Positions 1 to 8,892 of a stretch of 64,000 bases of DNA are shown piece after piece. Where the stretch lies: assembly GCA_040218795.1 (NCBI GenBank), contig JAVJQT010000011.1:35907-99906 (forward strand), in the 5' to 3' direction. The position numbers were made by a program, and so were the translations under genes. This DNA is from CCMP332 sp040218795. GTDB taxonomy: Bacteria > Bacteroidota > Bacteroidia > Cytophagales > CCMP332. The notes below the pieces were generated by a model that was not told where the DNA came from, did not search any database, and saw only the letters and a program-made list of their open reading frames with translations. How positions within the stretch are numbered: the first letter of the stretch is position 1; every line of letters starts with the position of its first letter.

Positions 1-1
1 T

Positions 2-925
2 CGTTTTAACCAGGGACAGGCCAGTGCTAATAACAGCGGAGTCACAACATTGATCGAGGATATATCTTCCAATAATGGAACATTGACAGGATTTGCCCTG
101 AATGGCAATACTTCCAATTGGATTTCGGGCAAGGCTTTGAATCCTGCGCCTGTTGTATTTGCTTTTGATACCATCATTGCTTGCGATTCCTATACTTCAG
201 CCAGTGGCAATAACACCTGGACGGTTTCCGGCAATTATTTGGATACCATCCCCAATGCGCTTGGCTGTGACACGGCATGGAGAATAAATTTGACCATTTT
301 GGATCAAAGTTCTTCCACCATTACCGAAATCACCTGCGATTCAGTTATATCTCCAAGTGGAAATTATGTGTATAATGCTACAGGAACCTATATGGATACC
401 ATTCCCAACAATGCGGGATGCGATTCGGTCATTACGATAAATGTGGTCTTGCAACAAATAAATGATAGTGTGAGCGTCAATGGTAATGTGCTAACGGCCT
501 TACAAAACGGCGCCAATTATCAATGGTATCTCTGTCAGGCGGGGCTTAATCCTATATCAGGGGCCAACGCCCAGACATATACCATCAATAGCACCGGTAA
601 TTATGCGGTCAGTCTGGAAGTCAATGGCTGCCGCGACAGCTCCGATTGTGTACTGGCTATTTTTACAGGGCTAAATGGACCTGATTTGAATAAATTGCAA
701 GTTTTTCCCAATCCAAATAAGGGTGAAGTCCAATTCAAGGGCGACTTTGAAGGCCATTTGAGCATTGTAGATTCAAAAGGAATCAGCGTCTACGAAACCG
801 AATTAAGCCCATCGATGAAATCCATAAGCATTCCCAAGTCCATTCGAAATGGTATGTACATTCTTCATTTTCAAAGTGATGATTTTAGTTTGAGACACAA
901 ACTATTCTTGCTCAGGGATTTATAA
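2..925 (+). CDS. T9SS type A sorting-domain protein, 3' part
   Basis: The reading frame is open from the first bases of the window, so the N-terminus lies outside it; the TTG at position 50 is just an internal codon. The visible part has two related modules of about 40 residues. Each starts with a Cys-Asp-Ser motif and contains a Gly-Asn-Tyr/Thr-Tyr stretch followed by 'DTIPN' and 'GCD', as in Ig-like or PKD-like repeats of Bacteroidota surface proteins. An Ig-like segment follows, and the last ~80 residues form a Por secretion tail ('VFPNPNKGEV' ... 'GMYILHF'). In this family that tail directs export through the type IX secretion system and attachment at the cell surface. The function of the exported part cannot be read from this fragment. 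Confidence 0.85.
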   Translation, partial: RFNQGQASANNSGVTTLIEDISSNNGTLTGFALNGNTSNWISGKALNPAPVVFAFDTIIACDSYTSASGNNTWTVSGNYLDTIPNALGCDTAWRINLTILDQSSSTITEITCDSVISPSGNYVYNATGTYMDTIPNNAGCDSVITINVVLQQINDSVSVNGNVLTALQNGANYQWYLCQAGLNPISGANAQTYTINSTGNYAVSLEVNGCRDSSDCVLAIFTGLNGPDLNKLQVFPNPNKGEVQFKGDFEGHLSIVDSKGISVYETELSPSMKSISIPKSIRNGMYILHFQSDDFSLRHKLFLLRDL

Positions 926-1125
926 AGAAACTATCGTGGATTTATATTTAAACAGGAATTATGAGCCATTCACTTGATGATCCTGAATAATTATGAATTT
1001 GACTTTTCTATGCTAAGAATTACTCATATTATTGTAAAGCCCAATTGGGAAATTATTCAATAATAATGGAGTAAGGAACTGAAGTGCCAATTACTCCGAT
1101 TTTTAATGACTAAAACAAAGAAAAA

Positions 1126-1761
1126 GTGAAAGCATCATACGACCGATTATTTAAAGGAAATGAAGAATGGATAAAAGAGAAACTAAAGCTCGATCCTGAA
1201 TATTTCAAAAAGCTGGCAAAAGGCCAAACGCCGGAATTCCTTTGGATTGGTTGCTCTGATAGTAGAGTACCTGCCAATGAAATCACGGGGACTGAGTCTG
1301 GTGAAATTTTTGTTCACAGAAATATTGCCAATCAGGTCATCCATTCTGATACCAATATGCTTAGTGTTTTGCAATATGCGGTAGAATACCTTCATGTAAA
1401 GCATGTCATTGTATGTGGACATTATGGCTGTGGTGGTGTTAAAGCAGCAATGGACACCCAATATGTTGGGCTTGTTGGTCGATGGCTAGCGCACATCAAA
1501 GACATTTTCCAGATCAATAAAGCTAAGTTAGATCAGATAAAAGATCCTGAAGATCGTGAAAAGCGGATGGTTGAGCTTAATGTAATCGAGCAAGTGCACA
1601 ATCTGGCTAAAACTTCAATTGTTCAAAAAGCCTGGAAAAACAGAGAACTTGAAATCCATGGCTGGGTTTATTCTCTGGAAGATGGGAAAATTATCGATCT
1701 GAAATGCCAATATTCTAACATTGATCAACTGGAGCCTATTTATAGATTTTCCGGGATATAA
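1126..1761 (+). CDS. can: beta-class carbonic anhydrase
   Basis: This 211-residue protein interconverts CO2 and bicarbonate. The beta-class zinc site is complete: Cys43-x-Asp45-x-Arg47 in 'CSDSR', and His99 with Cys102 in 'CGHYGCGG'. No signal peptide is visible, so it is expected in the cytoplasm. The start is GTG at 1126; the N-terminus 'SYDRLFKGNEEW' fits the usual start of bacterial beta-CAs, and no better ATG lies upstream. It converges on the dabA-dabB-sulP operon, whose last gene ends 25 bp away on the other strand. That placement fits a role in balancing the inorganic carbon pool those transporters bring in. It could instead serve general bicarbonate-dependent carboxylations. Confidence 0.95.
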   Translation: MKASYDRLFKGNEEWIKEKLKLDPEYFKKLAKGQTPEFLWIGCSDSRVPANEITGTESGEIFVHRNIANQVIHSDTNMLSVLQYAVEYLHVKHVIVCGHYGCGGVKAAMDTQYVGLVGRWLAHIKDIFQINKAKLDQIKDPEDREKRMVELNVIEQVHNLAKTSIVQKAWKNRELEIHGWVYSLEDGKIIDLKCQYSNIDQLEPIYRFSGI

Positions 1762-1786
1762 GTCAATAGCTTTTTTACATAGGAAT

Positions 1787-4036
1787 TTATTCATTAATCG
1801 TTAAGACTAAGCCTTTAGCAAAGTTTATTAACTCGGCTATGGCTTTTTCTTTTTTCTTTCTGTCAAATCGATAGATGATCAATTTGCGGCCATTGCTTTC
1901 AAGGTGATAAATTGGGTTTGACTCTATGATTTGCAGTAAGGCAGGATTGAAAAACCGTCTGACTTCATCTTCTTTCGGACCTTTGAGTAGAAACTTATCA
2001 GAAAACACAGGATGATCATCAAAGTCAATATCTCTGCTATTGGCCATATCTGCTACTTTTTCAAAAAAGCCCTCTTTTTCCAAAGTGAATACGGGCCATG
2101 CGACATTATTTTCTTTGGGTTTTATAATCATAGCCGGTAGCAAATTGGTGGCGGCTTTGGTTCTCAGATCAGTGTCATAAACCACCTCAGAAAAAACGAA
2201 ACCATAACCTTCAAATGACCCTGAAATAAGATTTTGAGTGTAACTGATTTTTCCCGATCGGCTAAAACTAAAATCCTTAAAATTATCGAATGACATTGTT
2301 TTGCCCAATTCAAAATGCCAATTATTGGATTTAGCCATATCGAGAAGTTTTAGCTGATGCCTACTTAGTTTTTCAACAATGCCAGACTTAGCATTTTTTA
2401 CAATTTTTGCTGCCATCGGATGGTCGGAAACCGGTATGAGATGTTCCTTGTTTGTCATTTCAAGTCTTTTGCCTTCTTTTTCCCATTCATTTTTTAGTTC
2501 ATTAAGATGGGTTCTAAAGGTATGATCAATCAAATTGACATTCTTAAAATCCAGAATAAGATGCCGCTTATCAAAATGGCTTTCTATTTCTTTTTTTAGA
2601 GACAAATAATTAGAGAATATGGCCGAGTGATGTAAGTCAATGATGCCCACATCTCCTTTTTCTTCATCCTCATAGTAATTTAATTTGCTGCGAAACAAGT
2701 ATCTAAGCGGAGCTCCGTGAATCAGGTGAATTATCAGCTTCATCAAAATACCAGCGGCAATACCGATAATCAAATCTGTTGCGAGCACCATCAATAGGGT
2801 GGTAATAAAAACGAGGAATTGCTCTTTTCCTATTTCCCATACATGCTTAAATTCAGTTGGAGCCGCTAATTTGAATCCCACATGTATCAACATTGCTGCC
2901 AATGCTGCCAGGGGTATCTGCTCAATGATGGGTTTGCCAAAAAGTAAAAAGATCAAGAGAAAACCACCGTGAAAGAAATTCGCCCATTGCGTTTTTGCCC
3001 CATTAGTGATGTTTGCCGAGCTCCTTACAATCTCAGAGATCATTGGCAATCCACCCAGAAACCCGGAAATGGCCGATCCACCTCCCATTGCAGCCATATC
3101 TCTATTAAGATTGGACTTTCTTTTTAATGGATCCAGTGTGTCTACGGCAGATGCACTAAGCAAAGATTCAATACTTGAAACTAAGGCTATACTTATAACA
3201 GCCATCCAAAATGTCCCTGTCCCAATCATTCCAAAATCGGGAAAGACGATGCCATCAATAACACTTTCAGGTAGATGTACCAGATATTTTGGTCCTAAGA
3301 CATAATCATTGCCCACCAGGTTGTAATGATGTTCATGGAAAAGGTCGAAAAAATGAGCCATCGGGATGGTTACAATAATTACCCACATGGGAGCTGGAAT
3401 CATTTTGATTGGCTTAAAACTGACCCTGGAATGGCCTATCAGAATAAGCAGACTGATTATGGCTATTAAAGCGATTTCCGGATTCATATTAATGAAAGCT
3501 TCTGGAATTTGAGCAAGCGTATGAAAAAGGCCATGTCCACCACCATCCGCTTTGGTACCAAGTGCAACAAATAGCTGTTTGACCATGATGATAACACCAA
3601 TGGCTGCAAGCATACCATGAACCGCTGCGGAAGGGAAAAAGTCTCCAAGTTTACCCACCTTGAGCAGCCCAAAACCCACCTGAATAAGTCCGGCAACCAC
3701 AATGGCCGCTAAGGCAAATTTGTAACCCGCAAGTGCATCTCCGGCACCCATGGATTCTACCGCGCCAAGTGTAACAACTATCAATCCTGCAGCAGGGCCG
3801 CTAATGGTCACATGCGAGCCTGTAATGCGCGACATTAATAGGCCTCCGACAATTGCGGCGGTTAGACCGGCCATGGGTGGCACCCCCGAAGCCAATGCAA
3901 TACCCAAACATAGCGGCAATGCGATAAGCGAGACTATAAAACCGGCAAGGAGATCGTTTTTCCAGTGGGCTTTTAATCCGACCAGGCCGCTAAGTGCTTT
4001 ATTATCATTTAAAATATTCATAATGTATTGATTCAA
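1787..4036 (-). CDS. SulP-family anion (probable bicarbonate) transporter with STAS domain
   Basis: This 749-residue membrane protein has the SulP/SLC26 transport core: N-terminal 'DLLAGFIVSLIALPLCLGIALASGV' type motif (residues ~28-52), 'GSHVTISGPAAG' (~73-84), and many hydrophobic segments to about residue 440. A STAS-like domain follows (roughly 455-545, 'HLILDFKNVNLIDHTF'). About 200 further residues resemble no domain I can name. SulP proteins carry sulfate, bicarbonate or other anions. Bicarbonate is inferred here from context: the start lies 3 bp after the dabB stop codon, and a carbonic anhydrase sits at the 3' side. An alternative Met lies five codons in. Substrate is not provable from sequence. 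Confidence 0.85.
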   Translation of the reverse strand: MNQYIMNILNDNKALSGLVGLKAHWKNDLLAGFIVSLIALPLCLGIALASGVPPMAGLTAAIVGGLLMSRITGSHVTISGPAAGLIVVTLGAVESMGAGDALAGYKFALAAIVVAGLIQVGFGLLKVGKLGDFFPSAAVHGMLAAIGVIIMVKQLFVALGTKADGGGHGLFHTLAQIPEAFINMNPEIALIAIISLLILIGHSRVSFKPIKMIPAPMWVIIVTIPMAHFFDLFHEHHYNLVGNDYVLGPKYLVHLPESVIDGIVFPDFGMIGTGTFWMAVISIALVSSIESLLSASAVDTLDPLKRKSNLNRDMAAMGGGSAISGFLGGLPMISEIVRSSANITNGAKTQWANFFHGGFLLIFLLFGKPIIEQIPLAALAAMLIHVGFKLAAPTEFKHVWEIGKEQFLVFITTLLMVLATDLIIGIAAGILMKLIIHLIHGAPLRYLFRSKLNYYEDEEKGDVGIIDLHHSAIFSNYLSLKKEIESHFDKRHLILDFKNVNLIDHTFRTHLNELKNEWEKEGKRLEMTNKEHLIPVSDHPMAAKIVKNAKSGIVEKLSRHQLKLLDMAKSNNWHFELGKTMSFDNFKDFSFSRSGKISYTQNLISGSFEGYGFVFSEVVYDTDLRTKAATNLLPAMIIKPKENNVAWPVFTLEKEGFFEKVADMANSRDIDFDDHPVFSDKFLLKGPKEDEVRRFFNPALLQIIESNPIYHLESNGRKLIIYRFDRKKKEKAIAELINFAKGLVLTINE

Positions 4037-4039
4037 TTG

Positions 4040-5914
4040 TTATGATGAGCGATGAGCAACAGGATGATAACTTTTTATGTGAGGCCCCAGGAATAGACGT
4101 ATATAAATCCTAACCGTAGAAAGCCCAATAAAAATGGCTGATAGTGCGACAAGCAAAGTCAGGAAAATCTGATTTTCATGAATGTGACTAAATATTAAGT
4201 CTTCACCCAAAAAAGTCGGGGTAATTGGAAACCCGGCTAAGCCAAGCGCCGCCAATAAGAAGATAAATGCCAGCCATTTGTATTCATAGATATGCCCGTA
4301 ATAGCCATTCAGATCAATATTTATCTCCGATTTTCTCAATCGTTTCAATGCGGCCAAGCCAATGAGCAATGACAGAACTACCCCGGATAAATAGATTAGC
4401 GTATGAGATAAGTTGAAATGTTCATTGAAAGAAATTGCCAATGCGATCCAGAAATGACTGAAAGCAACCAGGGAAAAACTGTATTCCGGACTTTTTCTCT
4501 CAACAAATGATCTCAAGGAAAGGACCAAAGCAATAAGTGCAAGTACATTTGGGAAAAGTTGAAGGCTGATTTCGGATAAGCCTCCATTAATCAAAACATA
4601 AGAAGCCAAGAGATAGGCGGGAACAAGGATAAAAGAAGTTGTTTTGCTATTCAGGAAATAAAAAACATTCCCCAGTTTTTTAAATGGATTCCACAAAAAC
4701 CTGAATTGATAGGTGTCCAGATTCCATTCCTTCACGCTGAAAACATAGATTGAGTTGAAAAGCTTTCTCAAAAATCCACTTCGCTTAGTTTCCTTTGGAA
4801 GCTCCGTATAAAACTGCTCCCGAATAAGATAAGTAACCGTGGATGGCGATACCAATAACTGATAGGTCCGCAAAAATGCATTACCGGTAAAGTGTATTAA
4901 GGCTACAAGTTCAAGGCCTAAAGCAATCTCAATAAAAATCAGCCCGATCTGAGCAATGGAAGAATAAGCAATCTGTGATTTGACTGTGGATTGCGCATTT
5001 CCTATAAATGTTGCTATAATACTGCTAAGCAAACCGGCAATTCCCACAATCCACCTAAAAACTTCCTGATGCTCCCATAAAGGAAATGTTCTGAGCAAAA
5101 AGAAAACGCCAATATGTACCGAAAGCGAACTATAAAAAATAGCACTGGAAGGAGTGGGGCCTTCCATGGCTCTTGGCAACCAGGACGAAAAAGGAAACTG
5201 CGCAGACTTCACGTTTGCGGAGAGCAATATCATCGACGAAATGAATAAACACATGCCATAGTGACTTTGCACCTCGGCATCGACCAACTCATAGTTGTTA
5301 AGTTCAAGGAAGGTCACGTTGTGATGCCAAAGGTGATGACTCATCCACATCGCAAGGATCATGGCTATATCGCTTACCCGGTAAACCGAAAACACCTTAA
5401 ATGCATTACGAACAGGAAGGTACCTATCCCGATAAAAGGCAATAAGAAGGAAGGACGATAATCCCATTACTTCCCATCCGATAAACAGCGTCTCAAAATT
5501 TCCCGAAAGGATAATGATGTTGTAGCCCAGATAGAAAAAGAGGATGGTATTGAAAAACCGTTTGTAGCCTTCTTCTCTGTGTAAATAGTAGCGGCTGTAT
5601 AAAGTGATTAGGAAAGTAAGAATTGATCCCACTACAAGAAAAACAGCCGTGACCCGATCAAAGTAAAAATCTACAAAGTATTCATAGCCCGGCATGCTAT
5701 ATATCATGAATTCCTTGATATTAAGCGCTTTTCCTCCCGAAATGGCCCAGTAAAATGTAAATGCGAGGGCCAATATATTTTGTATACCGGCGGTGCCAAA
5801 AGCCACTCTCGAATGAAGTACTTCATTTTTTTTGTGAACGACTACACTCAGCAAAAACCCAAGAAATGGGATAATCAGGAATATTGGCAATATGCTATTC
5901 AACATTTCACGCAT
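4040..5914 (-). CDS. dabB: DabB, proton-conducting subunit of the DAB inorganic carbon transporter (NuoL-like)
   Basis: This 624-residue integral membrane protein belongs to the proton-conducting transporter family (NuoL/MrpA/ND5). Family-typical charged residues are present: Glu148 in 'GWEVMGLSS' and Lys236 in 'NVKSAQFPFSSWLP'. On its own it could be mistaken for a complex I or Mrp subunit. No other nuo or mrp gene is nearby, and it starts inside the end of the DUF2309 gene (16-bp overlap), which is the DabA-DabB arrangement. In the known system DabB uses the cation gradient to drive vectorial CO2 hydration by DabA at the membrane. The overlap suggests translational coupling and fixed stoichiometry. 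Confidence 0.92.
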   Translation of the reverse strand: MREMLNSILPIFLIIPFLGFLLSVVVHKKNEVLHSRVAFGTAGIQNILALAFTFYWAISGGKALNIKEFMIYSMPGYEYFVDFYFDRVTAVFLVVGSILTFLITLYSRYYLHREEGYKRFFNTILFFYLGYNIIILSGNFETLFIGWEVMGLSSFLLIAFYRDRYLPVRNAFKVFSVYRVSDIAMILAMWMSHHLWHHNVTFLELNNYELVDAEVQSHYGMCLFISSMILLSANVKSAQFPFSSWLPRAMEGPTPSSAIFYSSLSVHIGVFFLLRTFPLWEHQEVFRWIVGIAGLLSSIIATFIGNAQSTVKSQIAYSSIAQIGLIFIEIALGLELVALIHFTGNAFLRTYQLLVSPSTVTYLIREQFYTELPKETKRSGFLRKLFNSIYVFSVKEWNLDTYQFRFLWNPFKKLGNVFYFLNSKTTSFILVPAYLLASYVLINGGLSEISLQLFPNVLALIALVLSLRSFVERKSPEYSFSLVAFSHFWIALAISFNEHFNLSHTLIYLSGVVLSLLIGLAALKRLRKSEINIDLNGYYGHIYEYKWLAFIFLLAALGLAGFPITPTFLGEDLIFSHIHENQIFLTLLVALSAIFIGLSTVRIYIRLFLGPHIKSYHPVAHRSS

Positions 5915-8412
5915 TTTAGTAAATACACGGGCAGGTTTTCATGCGAAGACTCAATTGCTGAATTCAGATCTTCAATGACTACCGCTTCGAGATTTTTGCA
6001 CACTGGATCATAAAGATTAAATCTGCCATCTGAGAATCGGTAAATCTTTCCATCCTGAGGATTGACGACTGTCAGAATCAGCCATTCGTTTATAAACCAT
6101 TCATAGGTCGCTTTTGAACTTTGGATTGTTTTAAGAACCACTTCCGGCTCATGTTCTATGACCATCATCAATCGAAGTGGATCATGTGCCTCTACCATTT
6201 GGATAGGCAATCCTGGCCTGAGGTCTCCTTCAAATCCGTTGGCCACAGCAATCAGCCCCATCACATTATGTGGGAGTTTTGATCCTGCGCCCAACTTTTC
6301 GTTATCTACTCTTGAAAAGTAGTACTCTAAATTGATGCCTGCACAAACCGGTGCTGCTGCATTAATAATCGTTTGTAGATACTTTCCATCGGGGTCGAGC
6401 TTATAATTATAGCTGTTTAGAAAAGCCCTTCGGTCCAGAAAGAGGTGATCATTGATATTATTTCTGCCGATGATGCACAGGCTGTTTGTCGCGTGATTCA
6501 ATTCCGGTCTTGGTTCAAATAATGATACCGATCGATCTTTCACTTTTTTATGAATGACTTCTGCAGCTTGTTTTGTGTCTATCGACATAAATCTTCTGGA
6601 TCGTTCTTTGGCATTCATTCGAAGTGCTTTTTCAAAAACCTGTAGATTTTTCTTGTGGAGCTCTTGATTTTCATTGTTCAATAATTCTTCATCGAAAAAA
6701 CTGAATTCATCTCTGGTCGTGTCATGCAATCCACCAATAAATTCAGTGCTGTCGGGAATCTCAATACCCCTTTTTTTCAAAAGCTCTCTAAGACCCCTAT
6801 GATTCGCCATATAGCTATAAGCACGGGCATTTGCCGATCCGGGACGACCGGAACAAGCTCCACAATCGTAGCCCGCATAGTGTGTATTATTGGCACTGCT
6901 GGCGCCATGACCGATGATGTAGATGAGAGAGGCAAACAACTCGGTTTTCCCGGTGCTCCGGAGCACTGTTTCCACCCGATCGGCCATTTCATCAAGGGTA
7001 TATCCGATTTGCAAACCGTCTTGCGTATGCATTTTGCTTCTGTTTTCAATGGTCAATGTTGAATGACTATCCATATGAGAAAATGAATAAGAGGTAGCAG
7101 GACTCAGACTTGGTCTGAAAATATTGAACATCAACTTAATGGCTGACCAAAAACCCAATGTCTGACTGATTAGCCATCCTCTGAATAATCCATGTGAAGA
7201 TTTGTTAAAATGGAGATCGGTTGAATTGTTGCGATCAGTAGAAACTTCTTTGATTAAGTGTTTGGGACTGATAGGAAGGGGACAGACCTTGGAATAAAAT
7301 TTTCCATTTTTTGGCTGATAATAAGTATCTATGGCAAAATGGCCCGGTGTACCATAGGTGGCACAGTCGGGGTCAAAGTGCTCTATATAGCGACGAATAG
7401 AACATTCGCGGTCATCGATGCAGAAGAAGGCCTCAAATGAAGGCCTCTCCGTTTTGGGCTCTAACTGTTCGCCTATTAAAATACCTGCAAGCACCTGATC
7501 GTAATAGGTCCATTCATAGGCTTCCTGCCAGATGACAATTAATTCATCGTATTCATCCCAATTGGTTTCTCCTTGAATATCTACAATGTGTCTCTTCTCT
7601 GCGATTTCAGAAAGCGGTTTCCATTTATTGCCAAGTGTATGATCCAGGTTGTCAATTTCCAGCAGACATTCCAGCAGTATCATTTCCTTTAGGCTGATCT
7701 GGCGACCATCCAGAAGAGATCTTGGTTGAGCTTCTATGGTTGCGACCAATCCGGACCAGCCCGGATGTGCGAATTGCTGGTCGAAAAGGTATTGCTCATA
7801 AAGCGCCTCATGGCCCACCAAAATTTTGAGCAGTTTCTCGATCGATGTGTGAGGGTCAAATAAAAGTTCTTTAGCGCCTTTAGTCTTAAGGAAAGAAACA
7901 ATACTATTTCGCTCTATTTCAATAATAGAAGAGAGGAAGCTCTCTTTGTTAACCGGAAATTTTGTAATGGCTATTCCCTGATCCAGATAGCTATTTAGAA
8001 TCCGGAACAGATTTGTGTGAACAATGGTATTGAGATCCAGTTTGAAATGCTCTTTCCAAAGGGTGCGCAAATGCCCGATTTTCCCCTCATTGGATTCATT
8101 GTATTCCATTTCGGTAAGCCGTTCCTTCCATGCATTCAGCTCGCCTTTTCCTTTCCTTTTGATAATAACATTTTCCAGGATTTCAGTATCGATTTTACCT
8201 TCCCGGTACAGTTTTCGATAGTCCTGCAGCGATAAAGACGTTTTATATCCAAAAATCTTTGAGGCCCTTCTGATGGCCTGTTCAAAAGGAAGATCCTGAA
8301 AGGCATGTAAAGTATTGTGATGTACAAAGTCCTTTAAGGAGGCTTGTGCAGGTAAATAATGTTTGAGTTTATTCAGGATCTGTTCTTCCCGAAAAATATC
8401 CGATGATGACAT
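5899..8412 (-). CDS. dabA: DabA, zinc-binding subunit of the DAB inorganic carbon transporter (DUF2309/UPF0753)
   Basis: This 837-residue protein is the DUF2309 family. The beta-carbonic-anhydrase-like site is intact: Cys331 and Asp333 in 'FFCIDDRECSIRRYIE', then His502 ('IGHGASSANN') and Cys517 ('YAGYDCGACSG'). The 15-residue spacing of the His and second Cys matches what I recall for characterised DabA. Family knowledge: DabA hydrates CO2 to bicarbonate one-way when coupled to DabB. It is the first gene of a tight operon with dabB (16-bp overlap) and sulP (3-bp gap). A 20-bp near-palindrome lies 38 bp upstream of the start. No Rubisco or carboxysome gene is in the window, so a role in anaplerotic bicarbonate supply is inferred. 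Confidence 0.95.
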   Translation of the reverse strand: MSSSDIFREEQILNKLKHYLPAQASLKDFVHHNTLHAFQDLPFEQAIRRASKIFGYKTSLSLQDYRKLYREGKIDTEILENVIIKRKGKGELNAWKERLTEMEYNESNEGKIGHLRTLWKEHFKLDLNTIVHTNLFRILNSYLDQGIAITKFPVNKESFLSSIIEIERNSIVSFLKTKGAKELLFDPHTSIEKLLKILVGHEALYEQYLFDQQFAHPGWSGLVATIEAQPRSLLDGRQISLKEMILLECLLEIDNLDHTLGNKWKPLSEIAEKRHIVDIQGETNWDEYDELIVIWQEAYEWTYYDQVLAGILIGEQLEPKTERPSFEAFFCIDDRECSIRRYIEHFDPDCATYGTPGHFAIDTYYQPKNGKFYSKVCPLPISPKHLIKEVSTDRNNSTDLHFNKSSHGLFRGWLISQTLGFWSAIKLMFNIFRPSLSPATSYSFSHMDSHSTLTIENRSKMHTQDGLQIGYTLDEMADRVETVLRSTGKTELFASLIYIIGHGASSANNTHYAGYDCGACSGRPGSANARAYSYMANHRGLRELLKKRGIEIPDSTEFIGGLHDTTRDEFSFFDEELLNNENQELHKKNLQVFEKALRMNAKERSRRFMSIDTKQAAEVIHKKVKDRSVSLFEPRPELNHATNSLCIIGRNNINDHLFLDRRAFLNSYNYKLDPDGKYLQTIINAAAPVCAGINLEYYFSRVDNEKLGAGSKLPHNVMGLIAVANGFEGDLRPGLPIQMVEAHDPLRLMMVIEHEPEVVLKTIQSSKATYEWFINEWLILTVVNPQDGKIYRFSDGRFNLYDPVCKNLEAVVIEDLNSAIESSHENLPVYLLKCVKC

Positions 8413-8449
8413 AAAAAATTAGGAATAAAACTGTGTAAGCAATAATTGG

Positions 8450-8469
8450 AATGATGGATATCCACCATT
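8450..8469. promoter_or_regulatory. 20-bp near-perfect palindrome upstream of dabA
   Basis: The sequence reads aatg-a-tggatatcca-c-catt: a perfect 10-bp palindromic core (tggatatcca) flanked by 4-bp arms, with a single mismatched pair. It lies 38 bp upstream of the dabA start on the minus strand and just past the stop codon of the small exported protein gene. No T-run follows on either strand, so it looks more like a dimeric regulator's operator than an intrinsic terminator. Which regulator binds it is unknown. Confidence 0.4.
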
Positions 8470-8494
8470 ATTGAGCTTTGCTGATCAGTTTATT

Positions 8495-8806
8495 CTAGCT
8501 ACAAAGCGATAAGCTACAATTGAGAATGTATTTGGGGGGAGATCCACTGGCTATATGCGTACGCAAATTATCCCAATGGATGATTGAAGTATTTGGATCA
8601 TTTAATCGAATAATCCAGGCTGCATTTTGAATTCTTTTTATCTCTGAAAGGAGGTCTAAAAGTGCTTTTCCTTCTTTAAACTCTTCCAGAGAATCTTCTA
8701 TTTCATACTTCTCCTTTTCGCCAATAAAACTATCGTTTGAGAGGCTGCTGTAGCCAACTGCTATGAGTAGGCCAAAAGAGAGGATATGAATAAATAAAGA
8801 TTTCAT
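8495..8806 (-). CDS. small exported protein of unknown function
   Basis: This 103-residue protein starts with a clear signal peptide (residues 1 to ~20, 'MKSLFIHILSFGLLIAVGYS') and continues with a charged segment, 'KEKYEIEDSLEEFKEGKALL'. I do not recognise a family. The ATG start lies 86 bp from the divergent Crp/Fnr gene. The gene ends 82 bp before dabA on the same strand, so it may be co-transcribed with the DAB operon, although the palindrome between them could be a separate control point. Two cysteines at the C-terminus ('NCSLSLCS') are the only notable residues. It could be a lineage-specific periplasmic protein. Confidence 0.6.
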   Translation of the reverse strand: MKSLFIHILSFGLLIAVGYSSLSNDSFIGEKEKYEIEDSLEEFKEGKALLDLLSEIKRIQNAAWIIRLNDPNTSIIHWDNLRTHIASGSPPKYILNCSLSLCS

Positions 8807-8868
8807 TTAGTATTTGACTACCAAAGTAGATAAAAGTCACAATAAAAATAATATTTCATAAGAAAATA

Positions 8869-8884
8869 TGTGATAAATGTTACA
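8869..8884. promoter_or_regulatory. Crp/Fnr-type box overlapping a possible -7 element
   Basis: The 16-bp sequence TGTGA-N6-TTACA differs by one base from the TGTGA-N6-TCACA Crp/Fnr consensus. It lies immediately upstream of the Crp/Fnr-family gene that starts at 8893 and overlaps a TAnnTTTG-like box (tacattta, 8881-8888). Binding here would be expected to block transcription of the regulator's own gene. It also lies in the short divergent region shared with the minus-strand gene at 8806. Autoregulation is an inference. Confidence 0.45.
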
Positions 8885-8892
8885 TTTATAAA

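Noticed and set aside
4040..5914. Complex I (NuoL) or Mrp antiporter subunit
   Set aside because: No other nuo or mrp gene is nearby and it is coupled to a DUF2309 (DabA) gene, so DabB fits better.
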